NCBI GenBank assembly: GCA_964627665.1
Contig: CAZVKG010000001.1
Span: 43,548 to 107,547 of the forward strand
Direction: 5' to 3'
From: UBA1351 sp964627665
Lineage (GTDB): Bacteria; Bacillota; Clostridia; Lachnospirales; Vallitaleaceae
Length of the DNA: 64,000 bases
In this document: one piece after another, positions 17,285-25,844 of the stretch
How positions within the stretch are numbered: position 1 is the stretch's first letter
Layout of the letters: every line of letters begins with the position of its first letter
Program-made: the position numbers and the translations under genes
The notes under the pieces: generated by a model
Database searches by the model: none
What the model was told of the DNA's origin: nothing
The model's input: only the letters and a program-made list of their open reading frames with translations

Positions 17285-18031
17285 TTAATATTCAACATTA
17301 ACTAAAGTAAGGGCACTTGCCATCGCTTTGTGACCGACATCTTTATTATTCATAGATTTAAAGGCACGTTTGATTGTCTCTTCATGACGTGTCCCAAGAC
17401 CTATCTGAATCAATGTTCCCACAATAATTCTTTCCATATTTAGTAAAAATCCATCGGCGGTCATGGTAACAATGATTTCTTCATCTGTTTCAATAAGTTC
17501 AAGAGATGTGATTGTTTTGACTGAACTTTTTACTTTTGACTTGGTGCAAAAAGCGGCAAATTCATGCTCTCCGAGGAATAGTTCTGCAGCGTCTCTCATC
17601 TTATCAACATCTAATACGCTATCCATACGATTCACGTACTGACGGTCAAATAAAGGGCGTGTTGGTGCGTCATTTTTCCATAAACGGTATTCATATGTCA
17701 GTTCTTTCACATTATATCGACTATGGAATCGATCTTCGACCACTTCAACTGAATACGTGATAATATCATCCGGTAAGAATTCTTCAAAGTAGTCACGAAT
17801 ATCCTTTACATCTTCTTTTTTATCCGGTACTTTGAAATTCACCACTTGGTAGGTTGCACTAACGCCGGCATCTGTGTTTACAGCACTTACTACTTCAATC
17901 TCTTCTCCATATTTCTTTTCAAGAATCGCCTCTAGTTTACCTTGAATCGTTTTATCTTCATTGCTTTTCGTTTTTCGATAGCCCTTATAACGTCGTCCGT
18001 CATAACCAATCGTCATTTTATAATTGATCAT
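17285..18031 (-). CDS. truA: Divergent TruA-type tRNA pseudouridine synthase
   Basis: The 248-residue protein has the TruA order of motifs: start MINYKMTIGYDGRRYKGYR, the catalytic-loop Asp54 in VNTDAGVSA, HSRYNVKELTYEYRLW, and EFAAFCTKS. TruA converts U38-40 in the anticodon stem to pseudouridine. Canonical enzymes carry (G/S)RTDxGVHA in the catalytic loop; here the Arg is Asn52 and the His is Ser. The catalytic Asp is kept. It may be a second, specialised TruA paralogue rather than the housekeeping enzyme. Confidence 0.82.
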   Translation of the reverse strand: MINYKMTIGYDGRRYKGYRKTKSNEDKTIQGKLEAILEKKYGEEIEVVSAVNTDAGVSATYQVVNFKVPDKKEDVKDIRDYFEEFLPDDIITYSVEVVEDRFHSRYNVKELTYEYRLWKNDAPTRPLFDRQYVNRMDSVLDVDKMRDAAELFLGEHEFAAFCTKSKVKSSVKTITSLELIETDEEIIVTMTADGFLLNMERIIVGTLIQIGLGTRHEETIKRAFKSMNNKDVGHKAMASALTLVNVEY

Positions 18032-18109
18032 ATTTACCTTCTTTCTGTCAACAATTTTAACTGTACTATATCATTTATATGAAAAAAAGTACACATGATT
18101 TAACATCAA

Positions 18110-19117
18110 TCATCTTATCATTTTTATGATGTGATGGCCAATATGTTCAAGCGGTGCTTGTTTTGTGATTCCATTTAATTCGTATGCTGCTTTTGGCATA
18201 CCATATACAATCGATGTTTTTTCGTCTTGTCCTAGTGTAATTGCACCTTTTCGCTTCATCATAACAATTCCTTTTGCACCATCATAGCCCATTCCTGTTA
18301 AAATCACACCAAGCGCCTTGTCTTCGGCAGCTTCCGCAACTGAATAAAACAAGACATCTACAGATGGACAATGGCCACTGACTTTTTCTCCCTGAAACAC
18401 CTTTAAAAAATAACCTTTGCTACATTTTTTTACTTGAATATGTTGATCTCCAGGAGCTATATATATATGATCGCTTTCAATCACATCTCCATTTTTAGCT
18501 TCTTTTACTGTGAAATGCGTTTGATTATTTAAACGCTCTGCAAACATGCGAGAAAAAACAGGTGGAATGTGTTGAACAATCACTATCCCAGGCAAACCTA
18601 AAGGTAATTGCTTTAGTACAGAAAAAATTGCTTCTGTTCCACCCGTTGATGCACCTATGGCAATTAACTCATGCTTAATTATTTTTTGTGCAACCTTTAT
18701 TTCCTTTTTTGGGTTTTCAGGAATAAGGACATTTGCTTTTGCTCCCGCTTTTATCTTGTTAATCAAATCAAGTATGAATTTTTTTACATCTTCCGGTGAG
18801 GATGCTAATGGTTTTAATACAAAATCAACTGCTCCTGCATTCATCGCATCAAAGACTCGATTATTAATTGAACTTACTATAATAACAGGTATCGGATATT
18901 GAGGCATCAATCTTCGAACAAACTCAATTCCATCCATTTTGGGCATTTCAATATCACATGTTATTACATCCGGTTCATACTTTAATATTTTATCTCTAGC
19001 TTCAAAAGGGTCTGCCGCCGTTGCAATAACTTCGATATTACTATCGGCTTGGATTCCTTTCGTTAATATTTGCCTAAATACAGCACTATCATCAACTACT
19101 AATACTCTTATACTCAT
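18110..19117 (-). CDS. cheB: Chemotaxis protein-glutamate methylesterase CheB
   Basis: The 335-residue protein has an N-terminal receiver (VVDDSAVFRQIL, phospho-acceptor in VITCDIEMPKMDG), a linker around 120-145 and a C-terminal methylesterase with the Ser-His-Asp triad regions GASTGGTEA, VQHIPP and LTGMGYDGAKG. It removes methyl groups from MCPs for adaptation and is activated by CheA phosphorylation. It is the last gene of the che operon. Confidence 0.97.
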   Translation of the reverse strand: MSIRVLVVDDSAVFRQILTKGIQADSNIEVIATAADPFEARDKILKYEPDVITCDIEMPKMDGIEFVRRLMPQYPIPVIIVSSINNRVFDAMNAGAVDFVLKPLASSPEDVKKFILDLINKIKAGAKANVLIPENPKKEIKVAQKIIKHELIAIGASTGGTEAIFSVLKQLPLGLPGIVIVQHIPPVFSRMFAERLNNQTHFTVKEAKNGDVIESDHIYIAPGDQHIQVKKCSKGYFLKVFQGEKVSGHCPSVDVLFYSVAEAAEDKALGVILTGMGYDGAKGIVMMKRKGAITLGQDEKTSIVYGMPKAAYELNGITKQAPLEHIGHHIIKMIR

Positions 19118-19130
19118 ACACTTCTCCCAC

Positions 19131-19946
19131 CTATATTTTTCTATACACTGAAGGTTTTATATATTTAAATTTTGTTCTTTCTTTATTGATTGATTCAGAA
19201 TGTCCTATAAAAAGATATCCGCCATACTCCAAGTGATTATATAATTTATTAATCAGTTGCTCTTTGGTTTCATTATCAAAATAAATCATTACATTACGAC
19301 AAAAAATCACATGAAATTTCTTTTTAAATGGAAATGTCGGTTCTAAAAGATTAAATCTGCGATATACAACTTCTTTTCTCAACGAACTTTTTACTTGATA
19401 CGAATCCGATGATATTTTATCAAAGTAATTTAATGTCCATGTTTTTGGTAATGATTTAATTTTATCAGAAGCATATATCCCTTTTTCCGCTTGATTCAAT
19501 ACATTCAATGATAAATCTGTTGCCAAAAGTTTTTTGTCCCATTTTTCATGCTTTTTTTTAAAGTAATCTTCTAAAATCATTGCTAATGTATAGGGTTCTT
19601 CTCCTGTTGAACTCGCTGCACACCAAATTCTCAAATCCTTGTTATTATTATTTTTTTCCCAAAACGGCAATACCGATTCGGAAAAATAAGAAAAATGATC
19701 GGATTCTCTCATAAAATACGTATGATTTGTTGTGATTTTGTCAATTAAACCACTTATTTTTTTTCCGTCTTGATCGTCTTGTAAGTACTTATAATATGTC
19801 ATGAAATTTTCCATGTTTAACTCAGATAATATATGGCTCAATCGACTAACAAGTAAAGTCTTTTTTTCGTTTTTTAAATGTATTCCACTATTTTCTTTAA
19901 TAAACTCTGCTAATAATTTAAATTCTACATCTGTAATTTTTATCAT
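19131..19946 (-). CDS. cheR: Chemotaxis protein methyltransferase CheR
   Basis: This is a SAM-dependent MCP methyltransferase of 271 residues. The N-terminal helical domain is followed by 'RIWCAASSTGEEPYTLAM' (SAM site) and FCRNVMIYFD. The beta-subdomain region, around 'KISSDSYQVKSSLRKE', lacks the glycines seen in pentapeptide-dependent CheR enzymes. The ATG at 19946 is chosen for its spacing to AGGTGAT. It is separated from the mcp gene by a strong hairpin. Confidence 0.95.
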   Translation of the reverse strand: MIKITDVEFKLLAEFIKENSGIHLKNEKKTLLVSRLSHILSELNMENFMTYYKYLQDDQDGKKISGLIDKITTNHTYFMRESDHFSYFSESVLPFWEKNNNNKDLRIWCAASSTGEEPYTLAMILEDYFKKKHEKWDKKLLATDLSLNVLNQAEKGIYASDKIKSLPKTWTLNYFDKISSDSYQVKSSLRKEVVYRRFNLLEPTFPFKKKFHVIFCRNVMIYFDNETKEQLINKLYNHLEYGGYLFIGHSESINKERTKFKYIKPSVYRKI

Positions 19947-19969
19947 TTTCATCACCTAATTTATTATAT

Positions 19970-20000
19970 AACGGAAGAAATGCTTTGCATTTCTTCCGTT
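19970..20000 (-). promoter_or_regulatory. Intercistronic stem-loop between mcp and cheR
   Basis: A perfect 14-bp inverted repeat (AACGGAAGAAATGC and its complement) with a 3-nt loop lies 6 bp after the mcp stop codon. No T-run follows on the minus strand, so it is more likely a partial terminator or a 3'-end stabiliser giving high receptor and low CheR/CheB levels. Confidence 0.75.
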
Positions 20001-20006
20001 AACAAT

Positions 20007-21707
20007 TTAATATTTTTCAAATTCAGAATCACTCAACGATATTTTTTTTGCTTTTTTCTTTTCATTTATACTTTGTTTTTGATTTTGATTTTGCATGCTT
20101 TCAAGCATCTTTAAAACTTCTGGGTTTATTGTCTCTTGCTTTATTTTATCCTTATTGGCTCTACGTAACTTAAATGTTGAAACTTGTGTTTTAAGCATAT
20201 CTGCTTGACCTGATAGTTCCTCGCTGGCCGCTGCAGTTTCTTCTGCCGTTGCGCTTGTTGTTTGAACAACATCCGATATTTGCATAATGCCTTGATTTAT
20301 TTGTTCAACCGCCGATGATTGTTCTAAAGAAGCAGAAGCAATTTCTCCTACTAGGGATGTTGCCTGTGAAACACCTTCTACAATTTTATTTAACGCTTGT
20401 GCTGTTTCATTAGCAATTTTTGTTCCACCTTCAACCTTATTTATAGATCCTTCAATCATATCTGTTGTTTCTTTAGCTGCTCTTGCTGATCTTGCTGCTA
20501 GGTTTCTTACTTCTTCAGCGACAACTGCAAAACCTTTACCATGTTGACCTGCCCTCGCGGCTTCCACTGCAGCATTTAATGCAAGTATATTTGTTTGAAA
20601 GGCAATATCATCAATCACTTTTATGATTTTACTAATACTATTTGATGAATCATTGATTTCAGTCATTGCCTGTAACATATCCGTCATTTGCATATTCCCT
20701 TGTTCAGCATATTTTTGTGCTGAAGTAGCCATTTCTTCTGCTTTTTCAGCATTGGATGCATTTTGTCTTGTTTGAGAAGCAATCTCTTCTATAGATGCCG
20801 TAAGTTCTTCAATCGAGCTCGCTTGTTCAGTGGCTCCTTGAGACAACGACATACTTGAATCAGATACTTGCGTTGAGCCAACTGCAACTTGTTCTGAAGC
20901 CAAGTTGATATTTGTCATTACATCATTTATATTTTCAACCATTTTTCTAAATGCGTTAGCCAACATTCCAACTTCATCTTTTGCATCAAGATTGATATCA
21001 ACGTCTAAATTACCATCTGCTATTTCATTGGCCGATTTAACCATTTCATTAAGGGGTTTACTAATAATTCGTGCAATGATTATTCCAAGTCCAACTGCTA
21101 ATATAATGGCAATGATAATCAAAATGGTCATTGATACAATCGAGGCTTGAGCTATCCTAGTGTTTTCTTGCGCTCTTTCCTCTGCATCATGCACTTTCAT
21201 ACTAACTAATAAATCTATTGCATCACTTTCAGCAGTTGCAGCAATACGCATATCACCTCTAAGAAAATTATATGCTTCATCATCATTATTTTGAATGCAA
21301 ATATCGTAAAATTCCGGAATCATTTCTCCAAAATTTTGTCGTGTTTCCATAAAGTTTTCAAATGCAATATCCATTTCTTCTGATAATGATTTTTCTTCAA
21401 ATGATACTGATAGCGCATCTAACTGAGTAATCATTATTGCTATTTCATCATATATCGCATTAATTTCTCCAATATCATCCTCTAATATCATATTTCTTAA
21501 ATTAACACGTATTCTTTGAAACAATTTAGCCATTTCTGCCGCTTCTGCAATTGGCACAGTCATATTCGTATAGATAATATCTCCATTTTCATCGATCGTA
21601 TTAATGTTATTAATACCGATTATACCAACTATCCCTGTTATTATTGCAACAATAACAAATGCAATAATCAATTTTGCTGTAATTTTCATATTCAAAAACC
21701 ATTTCAT
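20007..21707 (-). CDS. Methyl-accepting chemotaxis protein
   Basis: The 566-residue receptor has a first span at residues 12-32, an extracellular four-helix-bundle-type ligand domain (about 33-190), a second span near 192-213, HAMP, and a cytoplasmic signalling domain with hairpin tip DDIAFQTNILALNAAVEAARAG split around residues 365-390. The C-terminal 40 residues form a flexible charged tether ending SEFEKY, an aromatic-x-x-aromatic end that resembles the CheR/CheB-docking pentapeptide. It lies between cheW and cheR. The ligand is unknown. Confidence 0.95.
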   Translation of the reverse strand: MKWFLNMKITAKLIIAFVIVAIITGIVGIIGINNINTIDENGDIIYTNMTVPIAEAAEMAKLFQRIRVNLRNMILEDDIGEINAIYDEIAIMITQLDALSVSFEEKSLSEEMDIAFENFMETRQNFGEMIPEFYDICIQNNDDEAYNFLRGDMRIAATAESDAIDLLVSMKVHDAEERAQENTRIAQASIVSMTILIIIAIILAVGLGIIIARIISKPLNEMVKSANEIADGNLDVDINLDAKDEVGMLANAFRKMVENINDVMTNINLASEQVAVGSTQVSDSSMSLSQGATEQASSIEELTASIEEIASQTRQNASNAEKAEEMATSAQKYAEQGNMQMTDMLQAMTEINDSSNSISKIIKVIDDIAFQTNILALNAAVEAARAGQHGKGFAVVAEEVRNLAARSARAAKETTDMIEGSINKVEGGTKIANETAQALNKIVEGVSQATSLVGEIASASLEQSSAVEQINQGIMQISDVVQTTSATAEETAAASEELSGQADMLKTQVSTFKLRRANKDKIKQETINPEVLKMLESMQNQNQKQSINEKKKAKKISLSDSEFEKY

Positions 21708-21719
21708 TATACTATTCTC

Positions 21720-22214
21720 CTATTCATTACTTCCCTTGATTTCATCAATTTCGTTGTCATTCAGTAATTTTTCGCAATCTAAAATTAGTGTTACATGTTC
21801 TTCACTTTTTCCAACACTTTTGATATATTTCCTACCTGATGTATTTAAATTTGGTGGTGGAACTATATTATCTTCATTAATATTAAGAACTTCCGATACT
21901 GCATCAACAATAATACCAATTGATAACTCATGAACATCAATTACAATGATACATGTTCGGTCATTATATACTTTTGTTTCCTTTTTGAATTTAATACGGG
22001 CGTCCATAACGGGAATAATTTTTCCTCGTAAATTGATAATACCTTTTATAAATTCCGGGAGTTCCGGAACAACAGTAATTGGTTGAATACCAACGATTTC
22101 AGTCACATACATGATATCAATGCCATAGTATTCTTCCCCTAGTGTAAATGTTAAAAATTTACCTTTTTGCGTATCTTCCAAAGCTTCTAATTCAGTATTC
22201 ATTCCTTCATTCAT
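21720..22214 (-). CDS. cheW: Chemotaxis coupling protein CheW
   Basis: The 164-residue CheW domain protein contains 'LTFTLGEEYYGIDIMYVTEIV', 'IKGIINLRGKIIPVMDAR' and the C-terminal VILDCEKLL. An N-terminal acidic extension of about 16 residues precedes the SH3-like domain. It couples the MCP to CheA; cheA lies just upstream and mcp just downstream in the operon. Confidence 0.96.
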   Translation of the reverse strand: MNEGMNTELEALEDTQKGKFLTFTLGEEYYGIDIMYVTEIVGIQPITVVPELPEFIKGIINLRGKIIPVMDARIKFKKETKVYNDRTCIIVIDVHELSIGIIVDAVSEVLNINEDNIVPPPNLNTSGRKYIKSVGKSEEHVTLILDCEKLLNDNEIDEIKGSNE

Positions 22215-22232
22215 GTTTTCACCTCTTTATGC

Positions 22233-24272
22233 TTATAGTTTTTCACTCACATTAGATAAATTATTGAATTCACCGACATCTAAAATAAGACTAATACTTC
22301 CATCACCTAATAATGTACATCCTCCTAACCCCTTTATTTGTTTAGACTTTTTAATATATTCCGGCAACCCCTTAACAACGACTTGTTGCTGACCCAATAA
22401 TTCATCTGCAAAAACACAACAACTTTTTTCACCTTCTTCAACCATGATAAGAATACCTGACTCAACCTCCATGATTTCTGTAGAAATTGAATAGAATTGA
22501 TGAAGTCTTATAATCGGATAACACCGTCCTCTGACCATGATCATCTCTTGACCCTCTGTATCTTTTATAATTTCTTTGTTTTTAGGTCTAAATGATTCTT
22601 TTATATTAACGATTGGCAATGTGAATCTTGAGTTACCAACTTTAATATTCATTCCTTCAATAATAGCTAAAGTTAAAGGAATTTTTAGTATGATTGACAT
22701 CCCTTGCTTTGGAATACTATCGACAATAACTGTTCCTCCAATGCTACTGATATTTTTTGCAACCACGTCCATTCCAACACCTCTCCCGGAAAATTCAGTT
22801 ACTTCCTCTTTAGTTGAAAACCCTGGTTGTAAAATCAAATTATATACATCTCGATCTGACATCTCGTCAAGCGAAGAATTTATAAGCCCATTTTTAATCG
22901 CTTTGTCATATAGCTTTTTTTTGTTAAGTCCTTTTCCGTCATCCTTAATAATAATCTGTACATCACTGCCAGAATTTTTTGCTTCTAATCGAATTGTGCC
23001 TTGAGTACTTTTCCCATTTTTAGAGCGTTCCTCTTTGTCTTCAATACCATGATCAATTGAATTTCTTATGATGTGCATTAAAGGATCTGCTATTTTTTCT
23101 ATAATGTTTTTATCAACTTCTGTTTCTTCTCCTAAAACTACAAGTTCAATATCTTTACCTAATCTTCTTGTCATATCTCGAACAATACGGTGCATTTTCA
23201 TAAACGTCGTTGATAAGGGAACCATTCGAATGGCCATAACCATATCTTGTAATTCACCTGTTATTTTGTGGAGTTGTCTTGAAGCTTTTTCAAAACTTTC
23301 GATTTCTAATTGCGTTAATTCCGGATTTTGGGTTACCATTGCTTCAGCAATCACAAGTTCACCAACCATATCCATAAGTTTATCTAATTTATCCACTTGG
23401 ACACTTATAATACTTTGTTGCGAATTAATAGGTGTTTTAGGTATTTTTATTTCATCTGCCATTTCGATTGATTTTTCGATTGATTTTTCAATTGATTCAA
23501 ATGAATTATAGTCGTTTAGATCAATCGTTTCAAAATTTAATCTTTCAAGAAAAATTGTATTTTCTAAATATTTTTTTATTACCTCCTCATTCTCTACCGT
23601 TTTAACTACTAAAAAAAATCCATTCGATTGAATAATCGATACACAATTATCGTTCTCAATAATATCTTTGGGTTCATAAACAACTTCTTCAACCAAATCT
23701 GTTATATTATGAATAACTGTATACGCGCGGATATTTTCCATCTCCGCATCTTTTTTAAACCATATTCTAGCTTTATAATAATTGTAATCGCTTTCATTAT
23801 AATTTGATTCCGCATAATTTTTTTGATGCTTATCTTCAACAATTTTTTCAACACCCTTATCTTTTGTCTTTATTACTTCTAGATAATCCGTAACTTTTTG
23901 TAACAGTGTCGCGTTTTCTCCATCCGGAGGATCACCTTCTTTTATTTTCATTAACTCAATCTTAAAATAATCCATACTCTCTAAAATAATATCAATTAAA
24001 ATTGTAAAATCATATTGGACCGTTTTATCTTCACGAATAATATAAAATATGTCTTCTAATCGATGGGCAAGTGTACTCATCTCGTTAAACATCATCATGG
24101 CAGAAGAGCCTTTGATTGTATGCATAAATCTAAATATCTCATTAATCGCCTCTTCATTAAATGTGCCTGATTTTTCGTTTGCTATCACAAGCTGTTCTAA
24201 ATTTTCTGTGATTTGCGATGTTTCGTACACAAAAGCTTCTATCATTGGTTCATCAATAAATGAGCTAGACAT
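22233..24272 (-). CDS. cheA: Chemotaxis histidine kinase CheA
   Basis: The 679-residue kinase has an Hpt domain with phosphorylated His51 in RFMHTIKGSSAMM and a linker with a P2-like region (about 160-260). The dimerisation helices follow ('VDKLDKLMDMVGELVIAEAMV'), then the HATPase with N box HIIRNSIDHGIE and G boxes KDDGKGL and GRGVGMDVV. A C-terminal CheW-like regulatory domain completes it. It autophosphorylates under MCP control and passes phosphate to CheY and CheB. No key residue is missing. Confidence 0.97.
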   Translation of the reverse strand: MSSSFIDEPMIEAFVYETSQITENLEQLVIANEKSGTFNEEAINEIFRFMHTIKGSSAMMMFNEMSTLAHRLEDIFYIIREDKTVQYDFTILIDIILESMDYFKIELMKIKEGDPPDGENATLLQKVTDYLEVIKTKDKGVEKIVEDKHQKNYAESNYNESDYNYYKARIWFKKDAEMENIRAYTVIHNITDLVEEVVYEPKDIIENDNCVSIIQSNGFFLVVKTVENEEVIKKYLENTIFLERLNFETIDLNDYNSFESIEKSIEKSIEMADEIKIPKTPINSQQSIISVQVDKLDKLMDMVGELVIAEAMVTQNPELTQLEIESFEKASRQLHKITGELQDMVMAIRMVPLSTTFMKMHRIVRDMTRRLGKDIELVVLGEETEVDKNIIEKIADPLMHIIRNSIDHGIEDKEERSKNGKSTQGTIRLEAKNSGSDVQIIIKDDGKGLNKKKLYDKAIKNGLINSSLDEMSDRDVYNLILQPGFSTKEEVTEFSGRGVGMDVVAKNISSIGGTVIVDSIPKQGMSIILKIPLTLAIIEGMNIKVGNSRFTLPIVNIKESFRPKNKEIIKDTEGQEMIMVRGRCYPIIRLHQFYSISTEIMEVESGILIMVEEGEKSCCVFADELLGQQQVVVKGLPEYIKKSKQIKGLGGCTLLGDGSISLILDVGEFNNLSNVSEKL

Positions 24273-24288
24273 ATTCCCCTCCTCTTAA

Positions 24289-24648
24289 CTATCCTGTCAC
24301 TTTATTCAATACTTCAACTAGTTTTTCTTTGTTAAATGGTTTTACAACGAATGATTCTGCACCATTCATGACAGATTCCCGAATTAAAAATTCTTGTCCC
24401 ATTGCTGATATCATAACCACTTTAACATTTTTATCAATCGCCTTTATTGCTTTTAACGCTTCAATTCCTGTCATTTTTGGCATTGTAATATCCATAGTAA
24501 TGACGTCCGGCTTATATTTTTTGTATAATTCCACCGCTTGTTCTCCATCTTCAGCTTCCGCAACAATCTCATAGTCATGATCTCCTAACATTCTTTTAAT
24601 TGAAACTCGCATAAAAGCTGCATCATCAACAATCATTAGTTTTTTCAT
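24289..24648 (-). CDS. cheY: Chemotaxis response regulator CheY
   Basis: The 119-residue single-domain receiver has acidic pair VDDAAFMR, phospho-acceptor Asp in VITMDITMPKMTG, Thr/Ser at MISAMG and Lys in FVVKPFNKE. It carries the CheA signal, usually to the flagellar switch. No flagellar gene is present in the window, so the output target is not visible. Confidence 0.95.
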   Translation of the reverse strand: MKKLMIVDDAAFMRVSIKRMLGDHDYEIVAEAEDGEQAVELYKKYKPDVITMDITMPKMTGIEALKAIKAIDKNVKVVMISAMGQEFLIRESVMNGAESFVVKPFNKEKLVEVLNKVTG

Positions 24649-24689
24649 TTTATTACCTCATTTTCTTTTTTAATATATTTATAGTGATT

Positions 24690-25559
24690 TTAAAAACAAA
24701 ATTCGTATACCGTGCCATTTTCAATGTGCTCAAGTTGCGATATTGCTTTGAAGTATTCTAAATATAGATGGTCTGAATCCACTAACTCTTTTATCTTATT
24801 TGAATCCATAATAAATTTTATCGTTTTAAAAAACACATTGTCTTTCATTTGAAACCATTTATATTGGTACATCTCCATAGAATCCAAAAAATTCATGTAT
24901 TCTTCATCATTTTTACATGGAAGAAAGACCATTATTTGATTATTAGAATACTTGCAAGCTAAATCTAAGATATCCATCTGCGCTGACATAAATTGATAAA
25001 AAGACGTCGCATAATCATTCCTCCATAACACTCCAAAAAATTCTTGTATTATTTGTATATTTGCTAGTTCAATAAGTATCAGATAAGCTGTTTTTCCTTT
25101 ATAGTATTTGGTTTTTATACAGTGCATCACTTCGTCATGAAATTCCTCCTTTTTTATCATGCTTTCTTCTCCGTCTAGCATTCGACTCATTTCATACTCT
25201 ACTTTGAAATGCATAAATTCTGTTAAATCTTTAAGAAATAAAAAAAAATACCTATTATCATGAATGTCAACAGATGCTATTGATAGGTCAAACCACTTTA
25301 TCTGTTTTTTTTCGTGTATAACATATTTACTATTTATGTGAATATTTCTTTTTTCTCCAAGTTTTGAAGAATCATGCTTAATATCCTCACACCCTAATAT
25401 ATGCTCTAAATATTTATCCACCTCAACATCATTTTCTTCAAAGACATCTTTAATATACTTATTCGTACTTATAATTTCTAATTCACTATTAAGAATTATT
25501 AACCCGATTGAATTCACGTTACTAAACTGTTTTAGAATCATAGAAGTCTCTGTATTCAT
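24690..25559 (-). CDS. PAS-domain protein with degenerate GGDEF-like region
   Basis: This 289-residue soluble protein is not assigned to a named family. Residues 1-125 read as a PAS domain ('GLIILNSELEIISTNKYIKDVF ... FFLFLKDLTEFMHFK'). Residues about 150-245 follow the hydrophobic pattern of a GGDEF domain ('TAYLILIELANIQIIQEFFG ... CKYSNNQIMVFLPCK'), but the GGDEF signature position reads SNNQI, so diguanylate cyclase activity is not expected. It is probably the first gene of the che operon, 41 bp before cheY, and may feed a cytoplasmic signal to the system. No catalytic role can be claimed. Confidence 0.6.
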   Translation of the reverse strand: MNTETSMILKQFSNVNSIGLIILNSELEIISTNKYIKDVFEENDVEVDKYLEHILGCEDIKHDSSKLGEKRNIHINSKYVIHEKKQIKWFDLSIASVDIHDNRYFFLFLKDLTEFMHFKVEYEMSRMLDGEESMIKKEEFHDEVMHCIKTKYYKGKTAYLILIELANIQIIQEFFGVLWRNDYATSFYQFMSAQMDILDLACKYSNNQIMVFLPCKNDEEYMNFLDSMEMYQYKWFQMKDNVFFKTIKFIMDSNKIKELVDSDHLYLEYFKAISQLEHIENGTVYEFCF

Positions 25560-25641
25560 CTTAACATCCTTTCTGTTACTCTACGAAACCATCTCTACCA
25601 ACCGATGATACTCATAATCGTTAAAAAACTCATATTAAAGC

Positions 25642-25690
25642 AAAAAAAATCAACTTTAAAAAGCTTTTTAAAAGCTTGATAAAATTGATT
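25642..25690 (-). terminator. Terminator-like hairpin in the leader of the che operon
   Basis: The perfect palindrome AAGCTTTT-A-AAAAGCTT (25661-25677) is nested in outer arms AATCAA/TTGATT (25648-25653 and 25685-25690). On the minus strand it is followed by eight T residues (25642-25649). It lies between the DUF2294 gene and the che operon, downstream of a candidate promoter at 25794-25822. It could therefore end the upstream transcript or attenuate che expression. The 285-bp gap 25560-25844 holds no gene. Confidence 0.7.
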
Positions 25691-25793
25691 CTACATTTCA
25701 GCTAAGGATTTATTCCCTTTTCCATATGTCCAACCAAATTAATTATACTATATTCCCCGTAAGTCATTCTCGTAATTGCAAATATTTTTTCTA

Positions 25794-25822
25794 AGTATAC
25801 ACGTATCTTGAAAATAATACAA
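25794..25822 (-). promoter_or_regulatory. Candidate sigma-A promoter upstream of the che operon
   Basis: On the minus strand, TTGTAT (25817-25822), a 17-bp spacer and TATACT (25794-25799) fit sigma-A. A second TATAAT without a good -35 lies about 50 bp downstream. Either would give a leader of about 180 to 230 nt that includes the terminator-like hairpin. Confidence 0.5.
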
Positions 25823-25844
25823 CACTTTTTTAATAAATTTATAA

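Noticed and set aside
22576..23511. Plus-strand ORFs of 142 and 147 residues inside cheA
   Set aside because: They are codon-shadow frames opposite the highly conserved cheA coding sequence, with Ser/Ile-rich, featureless translations.
25680..25760. Possible cyclic di-GMP riboswitch in the che leader
   Set aside because: I looked for the GEMM-I conserved segments and did not find them. The hairpin is kept only as a terminator-like element of unknown control.
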